NCBI GenBank assembly: GCA_017423885.1
Contig: JAFPCJ010000070.1
Location: forward strand, 1-12,137
Reading direction: 5' to 3'
Source of the DNA: Clostridia bacterium
Lineage (GTDB): Bacteria > Bacillota_A > Clostridia > Oscillospirales > Acutalibacteraceae
DNA: 12,137 bases
The notes beneath the pieces were generated by a model that saw nothing but the letters and a program-made list of their open reading frames with translations, had not been told where the DNA came from and did not search any database. Below, piece after piece: positions 6,338-12,129 of the stretch. Position numbers and translations under genes: made by a program. Positions within the stretch are counted from its first letter, which is position 1. Each line of letters begins with the position of its first letter.

Positions 6338-7927
6338 GTGGCAATACAGGAAGAGATCAAAAGACGGCGTACATTTGCGATAATATCGCACCCTGACGCC
6401 GGTAAAACCACGCTTACCGAAAAGCTTTTGCTTTACGGAGGCGCAATTCAGACCGCGGGCTCGGTCAAGGGAAAGGCCACTGCAAAGCATGCCGTTTCCG
6501 ACTGGATGGACCTTGAGAAGCAACGCGGAATTTCCATAACCTCATCGGTAATGCAGTTTGAATATGAGGGATACTGCATCAATATTCTTGACACCCCCGG
6601 ACATCAGGACTTCTCGGAGGACACCTACCGTACCCTTATGGCGGCAGACAGTGTTGTCATGGTCATTGATGCGGCGAAGGGCATCGAGCCGCAGACCCGA
6701 AAGCTTTTCAAGGTTACGGCTATGCGCCATATCCCGATATTTACCTTTATAAACAAGCTTGACCGCGAGGCAAGAGACCCGTTTGAGTTACTTGACGAGC
6801 TTGAAAAGGAATTCGGAATAGGCACCTATCCCATAAATTGGCCTATTGGCTGCGGAGTAAGCTTCAAGGGTGTTTTTGACCGTTCTCGCCGTCAGATAAT
6901 GGCGTTTAACGATTTGCATCGTGGTCAGGAAAAGCTTAATGCCATCGAGTGCGATATAACCGACCGCGAAAAGCTCACAGAGCTGCTCGGTCCCTATCAG
7001 AGCGAGGAGCTTATAGATCAGATAGAGCTGCTTGACGGTGCGAGCTTTGAATTTGATATAGACAAGGTGCGTTGCGGAGAGCTTACCCCCGTATTTTTTG
7101 GCTCGGCTCTTACAAATTTCGGCGTTGAGCCTTTTCTTGAAAATTTCCTGCAGATGACTACACCTCCCTTGCCGCGAGTTACCACACAGCAGGAATCTGT
7201 AGACATTGATGCACCTTTTTCTGCTTTTGTGTTTAAAATTCAGGCTAACATGAACAAGGCACACCGTGACCGCATGACCTTTATGCGTATCTGTTCGGGT
7301 AAATTCGAGCGCGACAAGGAGTATTTCCATGTTCAGGGCGGACGCAGTATGCGTCTTTCACAGCCGCAACAGATAATGGCAGATGACCGCAAGATATTGA
7401 ACGAAGCCTATGCAGGTGACATCATAGGCGTTTTTGATCCGGGAATATTCTCAATAGGTGATACGGTGTGTGACGCCAAAGCAAAGGTTGAATTCGAAGG
7501 TATTCCTACCTTTGCGCCTGAGCATTTTGCTGTAATCGAGCAGGTTGACTCGCTTAAGCGTAAGCAGTTCGTCAAGGGCGTTGAGCAGATCGCTCAAGAG
7601 GGTGCCATACAGATATTCCATGAGCCGAATTCCGGTATGGAAAGAGTTATCGTAGGCGTTGTCGGTGTTCTGCAGTTCGAGGTGCTTGAATACCGTCTTA
7701 AAAATGAATACAAGGTAGATGTTCTTCGTAACAACATGCCTTATCAGTATATTCGCTGGATAAGAAACAAGGATATCAATGTAAAGTCGCTCAATCTGAC
7801 TTCAGATACCAAATGGGTGCAGGATTTCAAGGGCAACGATCTGCTTATCTTTACAAGTGCATGGAATATTAATTGGGCGCTTGAAAAGAATGAGGGTCTG
7901 ATTTTGGAGGACTTTAACAAGGAATAA
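6338..7927 (+). CDS. prfC: Peptide chain release factor 3 (RF3)
   Basis: RF3 is a translational GTPase that recycles RF1/RF2 from the ribosome after stop-codon hydrolysis. It starts at GTG 6338, with AAGGAG (6324-6329) 8 bases upstream. Its 529 residues match the family length. GTPase motifs: P-loop SHPDAGKT (17-24), switch I region GISITSS (64-70), DTPGHQDF (85-92), NKLD (139-142). The middle beta-barrel domain (about 295-380) includes AHRDRMTFMRICSGKFERD, a block typical of RF3 and not of EF-G; the C-terminal domain has GVVGVLQFEVLEYRLKNEY. The downstream PAP2 gene begins 5 bases after the stop and uses a ribosome site inside the prfC 3' end, so the two are co-transcribed and probably coupled. 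Confidence 0.97.
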   Translation: MAIQEEIKRRRTFAIISHPDAGKTTLTEKLLLYGGAIQTAGSVKGKATAKHAVSDWMDLEKQRGISITSSVMQFEYEGYCINILDTPGHQDFSEDTYRTLMAADSVVMVIDAAKGIEPQTRKLFKVTAMRHIPIFTFINKLDREARDPFELLDELEKEFGIGTYPINWPIGCGVSFKGVFDRSRRQIMAFNDLHRGQEKLNAIECDITDREKLTELLGPYQSEELIDQIELLDGASFEFDIDKVRCGELTPVFFGSALTNFGVEPFLENFLQMTTPPLPRVTTQQESVDIDAPFSAFVFKIQANMNKAHRDRMTFMRICSGKFERDKEYFHVQGGRSMRLSQPQQIMADDRKILNEAYAGDIIGVFDPGIFSIGDTVCDAKAKVEFEGIPTFAPEHFAVIEQVDSLKRKQFVKGVEQIAQEGAIQIFHEPNSGMERVIVGVVGVLQFEVLEYRLKNEYKVDVLRNNMPYQYIRWIRNKDINVKSLNLTSDTKWVQDFKGNDLLIFTSAWNINWALEKNEGLILEDFNKE

Positions 7928-7931
7928 GGTT

Positions 7932-8852
7932 ATGGAATTTTTAAAGTTTTTAGAGGGTCTTCGCAATCCCGTAATGGATAGCTTTTTCTCGATAATTACG
8001 CATCTCGGTGAAGAGACCGTATTCATTCTTGTGGGTCTTGTGTTCTTTTGGTGTATCAATAAAAAGCAGGGCTACTATATTCTGTCAGTCGGCTTTGCGG
8101 GGACAGTAATCAATCAGTTTTTAAAGCTTCTTTTCAGAATTCCGCGCCCTTGGGTGAGGGATGAAAGCTTTACTATCGTAGAAAGCGCGCGTGCCGAGGC
8201 TACGGGTTACTCATTCCCGAGCGGACACACGCAGTCTGCTTTAGGGGTGTTCGGCAGTATTGCGCGGATAGACCGTAGAGCATGGGTGCGTATAGCCTGC
8301 GTTGCCGCGTGCGTGCTTGTACCGCTGTCACGCATGTGGCTCGGTGTACACACTCCTGCCGACGTGGGAGTATCGACCCTTGTAGCATTAGTGCTTGTTT
8401 TCGCTCTTTATCCCATTGTAAACAAGGCGATGGAATCAAAAATGGGAATGCGTATTCTTTTCGCTTCGATGCTCGTTCTTTCAGCCGCATTTTTGGCGTT
8501 TGTATTGCTTTTTAAGTTTCCTGCCGATGCAGATGCAGAAAATATTGCTCACGGCATATCCAATGCCTATAAGATAGCAGGTTGTGTGCTCGGACTTTGG
8601 CTTGCTTACGAGCTCGACGAGCGTTTTATCCACTTTGAAACAACCGCCGTTTGGTGGGTACAGATAATTAAGCTGGTGGCAGGACTTATACCTTTGCTTG
8701 CGATAAAATCGGGACTAAAAGCTCCGTTACTCGCTCTTTGCGGCGGAAATGATATTGCAAACGGACTGCGTTATTTCCTGATAACCGCCTTTGCAGGCTG
8801 CGTCTGGCCGCTTACTTTTAAGTTATTTAATAGGTTATCTTCCAAAAAGTAA
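7932..8852 (+). CDS. PAP2-superfamily membrane phosphatase with C-terminal membrane extension
   Basis: An integral membrane phosphatase of the type 2 phosphatidic acid phosphatase family; members dephosphorylate lipid phosphates such as undecaprenyl diphosphate or phosphatidate. The three active-site blocks are complete: K65-x6-R72-P73 (KLLFRIPRP), P96-S-G-H99, and S133-R134-x5-H140-x3-D144 (SRMWLGVHTPAD). The catalytic unit occupies about residues 1-165. The remaining 140 residues form further hydrophobic helices (about 172-195, 212-228, 240-258, 281-298) without a recognised motif. AAGGA (7919-7923), inside the prfC end, is the ribosome site, 8 bases before the ATG. It is the last gene of the relQ-prfC block before the terminator at 8968. 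The true substrate cannot be told; undecaprenyl diphosphate recycling is one possibility. Confidence 0.92.
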   Translation: MEFLKFLEGLRNPVMDSFFSIITHLGEETVFILVGLVFFWCINKKQGYYILSVGFAGTVINQFLKLLFRIPRPWVRDESFTIVESARAEATGYSFPSGHTQSALGVFGSIARIDRRAWVRIACVAACVLVPLSRMWLGVHTPADVGVSTLVALVLVFALYPIVNKAMESKMGMRILFASMLVLSAAFLAFVLLFKFPADADAENIAHGISNAYKIAGCVLGLWLAYELDERFIHFETTAVWWVQIIKLVAGLIPLLAIKSGLKAPLLALCGGNDIANGLRYFLITAFAGCVWPLTFKLFNRLSSKK

Positions 8853-8967
8853 CCTGAGCATCTTGGTTGAGTGCCACTGCAGGTAACGCCCGAGGCGGGA
8901 CGTAATCGTTGCAATCTTTGAAACAACATAATTATTGCGCCCGACCATATTTAAATTTTTTATACGT
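8853..8967 (+). other. Untranslated stretch behind the PAP2 gene, possible structured 3' UTR
   Basis: These 115 bases hold no credible gene. They contain several short complementary segments: CGCC-cga-GGCG around 8887-8897, AACG with CGTT and TGC with GCA outside it, and GCAAT with ATTGC further on. The stretch runs straight into a strong terminator. This could be a folded 3' UTR or a small RNA released from the end of the prfC-PAP2 transcript, but the stems are short and I recognise no RNA family. Confidence 0.25.
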
Positions 8968-8995
8968 AAGGGACGGATATTCCGTCCCTTTTTTT
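8968..8995 (+). terminator. Strong rho-independent terminator
   Basis: AAGGGACGGA (8968-8977) and TCCGTCCCTT (8981-8990) form a perfect 10-bp stem with loop TAT. A run of seven T lies at 8989-8995. It ends the relQ-prfC-PAP2 block and marks the border to the accessory region. Confidence 0.93.
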
Positions 8996-9069
8996 GACCC
9001 TTTCGTCGGAACGTAGGCTCTGCTTGCGAACTTTTTTGTTTTGAGGGGATAAGGCAAAAAGCAATGTAT
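8996..9069. other. Spacer between two terminators
   Basis: I see no gene, promoter or RNA here. A minus-strand reading frame crosses this stretch and the neighbouring terminator (8835-9074), but it resembles no known protein and is interrupted by the hairpins at the RNA level, so it is not called. Confidence 0.4.
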
Positions 9070-9109
9070 AACAAGCTGTATCGTAAAACTTTTGAGACAG
9101 CTTGTTTTT
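9070..9109 (+). terminator. Long inverted repeat with T-run, second terminator upstream of abiE
   Basis: AACAAGCTGT (9070-9079) and ACAGCTTGTT (9097-9106) are perfect 10-base inverted arms around a 17-base loop, with T-rich sequence to 9109. It can act as an intrinsic terminator that insulates the abiE promoter from upstream transcription. There is no gene directly before it, so it could also be a leftover of a lost gene or element. Confidence 0.65.
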
Positions 9110-9116
9110 GTAGATA

Positions 9117-9146
9117 TTTATATTAAAAAATCCGCTTTAATATAAA
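9117..9146. promoter_or_regulatory. Dyad-symmetric element, upstream copy (candidate AbiEi operator)
   Basis: TTTATATTAAA (9117-9127) and TTTAATATAAA (9136-9146) are perfect 11-base inverted arms around AAATCCGC. The core TAAAAAATCCGCTTTA (9124-9139) recurs exactly 80 bases downstream. This copy lies just upstream of the -35 box of the abiE promoter. AbiEi proteins studied elsewhere bind inverted repeats in their own promoter and repress it, so an operator is the best explanation. Confidence 0.65.
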
Positions 9147-9164
9147 AAAACATATGATTTACTG

Positions 9165-9193
9165 TTGACAAATAAAGGAATATATGTTATACT
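9165..9193 (+). promoter_or_regulatory. SigA-type promoter of abiEi-abiEii
   Basis: A consensus TTGACA (9165-9170), a 17-base spacer and TATACT (9188-9193), with an extended -10 TG at 9185-9186. The predicted start is near 9200, so the downstream operator copy covers the first transcribed bases. The leader is about 60 bases and A+T-rich. Confidence 0.87.
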
Positions 9194-9202
9194 CATTATA
9201 TA

Positions 9203-9220
9203 GTAAAAAATCCGCTTTAC
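9203..9220. promoter_or_regulatory. Dyad-symmetric element, downstream copy (candidate AbiEi operator)
   Basis: GTAAA (9203-9207) and TTTAC (9216-9220) flank the same AAATCCGC spacer as the upstream copy. Sixteen bases (9204-9219) are identical to 9124-9139. The outermost symmetric pair changed from T/A to G/C on both sides at once, preserving the dyad, which suggests selection on symmetry. It lies right at the predicted transcription start. Confidence 0.65.
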
Positions 9221-9260
9221 ATAAAATTAATTTTTAAATAATTATAAAAGAGGGTAAAAA

Positions 9261-9860
9261 ATGCGTGATATAGCGCAGATTAGAGATGTTTTCTCCCGCT
9301 ACGGCGATCTTATGAAGACAAGTGAGCTGTTTAATGAGCGGTTATATTACCAAAATCTTCAGCGGCTTGAGGAAGATGGATATATCGAAAAGGTGCGTTA
9401 CGGATATTACCGTTGGGCGCAGGATGAGGAACCGAATGAAGCGGATATTGTTTCGCGCCTTTTTCCGGACGGTATTCTTTGTATGGAGACCGCTATGTCC
9501 TATTACGGTTATACCGAAGCTTTGCCTGAACGCTGGCATATTGCAGTCAGTAAGGATTCTACAAAATCCCGTTTTAATATAGACTATCCCTTTGTTAAAC
9601 CTTATTATGTTGAGCAAGAATTATTGACGCTCGGTGAATGTGAGGGTGAGATTGATGGTGCGCGCGTAAGGCTGTATGACCGTGAACGGTTGCTTTGCGA
9701 TTGTCTGCGGTATCGCAATCGAATAGATAAGGATCTGTTCAATAGCGTCGTTCGTGCTTATATTGATGATCCAATGCGTAATATTTCGCATCTCAATGAA
9801 TACGCGTCTACCTTGCGGGTCTCTCAAAAGGCTCGGGATCTGCTCGCGATTTGGTTGTAA
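9261..9860 (+). CDS. abiEi: AbiEi-family antitoxin / transcriptional regulator of an AbiE (type IV) system
   Basis: A 199-residue protein of the AbiEi antitoxin family. The N-terminus (about 8-52) is a winged helix-turn-helix: TSELFNERLYYQNLQRLEEDGYIEKVRYGYYRW fits recognition helix plus wing. The central ETAMSYYGYTEALPERWHIAV (76-96) is the typical AbiEi block, and a C-terminal domain with YDRERLLCDCLRYRN (139-153) follows. In characterised systems AbiEi represses its own operon through the N-terminal part, while the C-terminal part is needed to neutralise the toxin without stable toxin binding (type IV). AAGAGGG lies 6 bases before the ATG. The gene has its own strong promoter flanked by two dyad elements and is followed after 31 bases by abiEii. 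Confidence 0.9.
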   Translation: MRDIAQIRDVFSRYGDLMKTSELFNERLYYQNLQRLEEDGYIEKVRYGYYRWAQDEEPNEADIVSRLFPDGILCMETAMSYYGYTEALPERWHIAVSKDSTKSRFNIDYPFVKPYYVEQELLTLGECEGEIDGARVRLYDRERLLCDCLRYRNRIDKDLFNSVVRAYIDDPMRNISHLNEYASTLRVSQKARDLLAIWL

Positions 9861-9891
9861 GTAATTATGATAACTACGGCGGTGTGAGTAA

Positions 9892-10791
9892 ATGACAGCA
9901 ACAGAATTCTCCCCAAGGATGAAGGCTGCCGCAAGGCAGTACAGCATCGAGTACATTGATACGGTGCGCTACTGTCTGATCAGGGAATTTTTCCGTAGAC
10001 TTTATTTGTGTGATGAAGCTCACGGTCTTATTCTTCGCGGCAGCTTTCTTGTCCGCCTTCTTACCGATACTATCGGCAAAGAAAGGTCTGTTGATCTGTT
10101 ATATATTGACGCCCCTTATGATATATCGGTCGATGATATGTACCGTCTGACCGAAAAAATACTGACAAGTGAACAGCTTCATAGCGAAATTGAATTGTCA
10201 CTGCTTTCGGTACAGGAACTTGAGGAGCAGAAATGCTACAAGGGTTTCAGCATAAATCTGCTTGGTTGTATTGGCTCTGTAAAGCTCGGCTTTAAAATTA
10301 ATATCGGATTGAACGATGTTTTATATCATGAAGCAGAAATAACAGAGCTTCCCCCCATTACTCAGGATGAGCCTTCTGTAGAGTGTTTAACATATCCTGT
10401 TGAAGAGGTTATAGCAGAAAAGCTTGATATTTTGCTTCGGCGCTTCGAGCTTGACCGCCCTATGCGGCATCTGTATGATATATATGAACTTTCCTACACC
10501 TTTGATTTTGACGGCTATGAGCTTCAAAAGGCAGTAAGGTGTACGCTTGAGCACAGGAAGAATGATTGCAACTTTGAAAGACTAATACAAATAGGTACGC
10601 TTCGTGATGATGAAAGTATGCTGATAGCATGGCAGCACTTTAAGCGCATTAATAATTATGAAGAAAGCTTTGAAACTGTACTGACAAGGGTCTTGAATTT
10701 TTTGGAGCCGATATGGAACAGTATAAATCAAGAAAAGCGGTGGAACAGAGAATGGTCGGCAACAAGCGGCAGATGGAAGGACTGTTCATGA
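9892..10791 (+). CDS. abiEii: AbiEii/AbiGii-family nucleotidyltransferase toxin with degenerate active site
   Basis: A 299-residue protein of the AbiEii toxin family (DNA polymerase beta-like nucleotidyltransferase fold). Family marks: LRGSFLVRLL with Gly50-Ser51 (motif I), the strand KINIGLND (135-142), the AEKLDILLRRF block (175-185), RHLYDIYEL (192-200), and a C-terminal FLEPIW...W...W pattern. The metal-binding DxD after motif I appears as S66-V67-D68 (within ERSVDLL), and the Asp expected in the IDIGFGD-like strand is Asn137, so two of three catalytic acids seem to be missing. The rest of the protein is intact, without stops or frameshifts. The ribosome site is weak (GGCGGTG, 7 bases upstream), which may keep toxin below antitoxin. 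It may be an inactive toxin, a divergent subfamily, or an enzyme using other acids such as Asp73. Confidence 0.87.
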   Translation: MTATEFSPRMKAAARQYSIEYIDTVRYCLIREFFRRLYLCDEAHGLILRGSFLVRLLTDTIGKERSVDLLYIDAPYDISVDDMYRLTEKILTSEQLHSEIELSLLSVQELEEQKCYKGFSINLLGCIGSVKLGFKINIGLNDVLYHEAEITELPPITQDEPSVECLTYPVEEVIAEKLDILLRRFELDRPMRHLYDIYELSYTFDFDGYELQKAVRCTLEHRKNDCNFERLIQIGTLRDDESMLIAWQHFKRINNYEESFETVLTRVLNFLEPIWNSINQEKRWNREWSATSGRWKDCS

Positions 10792-10798
10792 TTATGTA

Positions 10799-10827
10799 TT
10801 GCAAAATTCATAATTATTCGATATAAT
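10799..10827 (+). promoter_or_regulatory. SigA-type promoter of the surface-protein gene
   Basis: TTGCAA (10799-10804), a 17-base spacer and a consensus TATAAT (10822-10827) start eight bases after the abiEii stop. Transcription should begin near 10834, giving a leader of about 110 bases with a hairpin. There is no terminator between abiEii and this promoter, so read-through from abiE is possible. Confidence 0.75.
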
Positions 10828-10861
10828 ATTATTGGATTCTTTTTGCTTCGACACGGATCGC

Positions 10862-10889
10862 CCGTTTCGGTGTGCCCAAACACCAACGG
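10862..10889 (+). other. Hairpin in the leader of the surface-protein gene
   Basis: CCGTT-tc-GGTGT (10862-10873) pairs with ACACC-AACGG (10880-10889), leaving a TC bulge and a 6-base loop. The stem has 10 bp and is G+C-rich but has no T-run, so it is not an intrinsic terminator. It could stabilise the mRNA or serve as a binding site; I recognise no riboswitch. Confidence 0.45.
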
Positions 10890-10944
10890 CGTACGTCGGA
10901 TGCTTTTCCAAAGATCGATCAGAACGAGAAAGGCGGAATTCAAA

Positions 10945-12084
10945 ATGAAACGTCTATGGATCATCCTGCTGGCCCTGCATACGGCTGTTTTCTTTTGTGT
11001 AGGGGGCGTGACGGCGGGAGCGAAGGAAGCGAATACTGAGGTTTGGAGTATCTACGCTCTCAAGGAAGATTCCAAGGGGTATCCGTATTATTCCACGCCG
11101 CCGTCCTTCGCCTATACCGAAAGGGGTCTGAAGGTGACACCCGCGGCGGAAACAAGCTCCTATACGGTTCAGACGGATCACGCGTATTATCTGGATAAGG
11201 GCATCTATATGGAGATCGCTCTGGACGACCCCGGAGCGGTTGGCGTTCTGGTCTTCCATATATGGGATCAAAACGGCGTGCTGGTGAACAACTTCCGTTG
11301 CGGCTCGGGCTGGCAGTGCCTGATCCAACTGGATGACGTCGAGTCCAAGTACGCGATGAGCGCGCTCCTTGAGGGAGCGTCGGGAATCATTGATGACGGT
11401 GACGTAGAGGTTCTGGGTAGTATGAAGATAACGGCGTCCATCAACGAAGACGGGTGCGCGGTGTACTCTCTGGAGCTGAAGGATGATGTTCTACGTGTGA
11501 ACGGAAACGTTGTGGTAGGCATGGAGGAAATGCTGGAGTATATGCGGGCGGTGCGTCCCGATGGCAGTGTTTACTTCGGTGTCAGCGTGCTGACGGGTGA
11601 AAACAGCGCCCCGATCTCTATGACGGTGACCCGATTCGGCGCTTCCAAAAACACGGCGTTCGTTCCCGGAACCAGCGGCGAGCTTCCCGAAACGGGAGAA
11701 GATTCTCCCGGAACGGTTACTCCCGGCCCCGCTGAGTCAACCCCGCCGGAGTCCGATGATACCGCGGAAGACCCTCGGGAGACCGCCTCTGGAGATGATC
11801 CCGAAACCGATCCGGACGGAAACCCCGTGCCCGGAGAGACCACTCCCGACGGAACGCCGGATAGCGGGGCGGAAGAGGAACAGACTACGGACGATTTCAA
11901 GAGCCCCTTTGAGGAAACCGAGCCTGAAACCAAGCGAACCATTCAGAATGATAAGGTGGACAGCTTCATGGGAAAGCTGGAACAGATCGAATTGCCCCAG
12001 TGCGGTGCTTCCTTGGGCGGTAGCGCGCTTGGCATCCTGTCCTTGCTGGCAACCGCGTACATTTGCGCCCGAAAGAGGGAATGA
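10945..12084 (+). CDS. Secreted surface-anchored protein with beta-rich ectodomain and Cys-type C-terminal anchor
   Basis: A 379-residue exported protein of no recognised family. The start at 10945 gives a clear signal peptide (MKRLWIILLALHTAVFFC, cleavage around 25) behind AGGCGG, 8 bases upstream; the frame is open further upstream to 10843, but that part looks non-coding. Residues about 32-235 alternate hydrophobic and polar as in a beta-sandwich, and could be a carbohydrate- or ligand-binding domain. Residues 240-330 are an acidic Pro/Thr/Glu/Asp/Gly linker, probably a wall spacer, containing LPETG (247-251). The end (353-379) is Cys-Gly, a hydrophobic helix and the basic tail ARKRE: a tripartite sorting-like signal. 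The DNA is more G+C-rich than abiE (35 of 60 bases in row 11221-11280 versus 23 of 60 in 10141-10200) and prefers CTG for Leu, which suggests separate acquisition. Confidence 0.8.
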   Translation: MKRLWIILLALHTAVFFCVGGVTAGAKEANTEVWSIYALKEDSKGYPYYSTPPSFAYTERGLKVTPAAETSSYTVQTDHAYYLDKGIYMEIALDDPGAVGVLVFHIWDQNGVLVNNFRCGSGWQCLIQLDDVESKYAMSALLEGASGIIDDGDVEVLGSMKITASINEDGCAVYSLELKDDVLRVNGNVVVGMEEMLEYMRAVRPDGSVYFGVSVLTGENSAPISMTVTRFGASKNTAFVPGTSGELPETGEDSPGTVTPGPAESTPPESDDTAEDPRETASGDDPETDPDGNPVPGETTPDGTPDSGAEEEQTTDDFKSPFEETEPETKRTIQNDKVDSFMGKLEQIELPQCGASLGGSALGILSLLATAYICARKRE

Positions 12085-12100
12085 TCCTGACGGAGGATCA
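12082..12100 (+). repeat. Hairpin overlapping the stop codon of the surface-protein gene
   Basis: TGATCCT (12082-12088) and AGGATCA (12094-12100) form a perfect 7-bp stem with loop GACGG; the first arm contains the TGA stop. No T-run follows, so it is not a standard terminator. It may protect the 3' end of the mRNA or pause RNA polymerase. Confidence 0.5.
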
Positions 12101-12110
12101 TAGGGATCGC

Positions 12111-12129
12111 TTGATTCCAATTGAATCAA
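12111..12129. repeat. Inverted repeat at the right edge of the window
   Basis: TTGATTC (12111-12117) and GAATCAA (12123-12129) are perfect 7-base arms around CAATT, followed by an A-run. It has the form of a palindromic binding site or part of a larger structure cut by the window end. The A-run sits on the wrong side for a terminator in either direction. Confidence 0.4.

Noticed and set aside
8835..9074. Open minus-strand frame of 79 codons between the PAP2 gene and abiE
   Set aside because: It runs through a perfect terminator hairpin and into the PAP2 3' end, I see no convincing ribosome site, and it resembles no protein I recognise.
9117..9220. CRISPR-like or transposon terminal repeats
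   Set aside because: Only two direct copies exist, placed symmetrically around a promoter; no target duplications, transposase or spacer series.
10713..10826. Small 37-codon frame overlapping the abiEii end, preceded by GGAG
   Set aside because: It first looked like a frameshifted continuation of AbiEii, but the annotated frame already ends with the FLEP...W...W pattern typical of the family, and the small frame overlaps the next promoter's -10 box.
10843..10944. N-terminal extension of the surface protein by 34 residues
   Set aside because: It would place 34 non-hydrophobic residues before a perfect signal peptide; ATG 10945 has AGGCGG 8 bases upstream.
11683..11697. LPETG as the working cell-wall sorting signal of the surface protein
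   Set aside because: It is not followed by a hydrophobic helix and basic tail; those occur only at the true C-terminus after Cys-Gly.
11571..12129. Overlapping minus-strand frames in the surface-protein gene
   Set aside because: Ser/Gly/Val-rich translations are the mirror of the low-complexity acidic linker in G+C-rich DNA; there is no start signal and no family resemblance.
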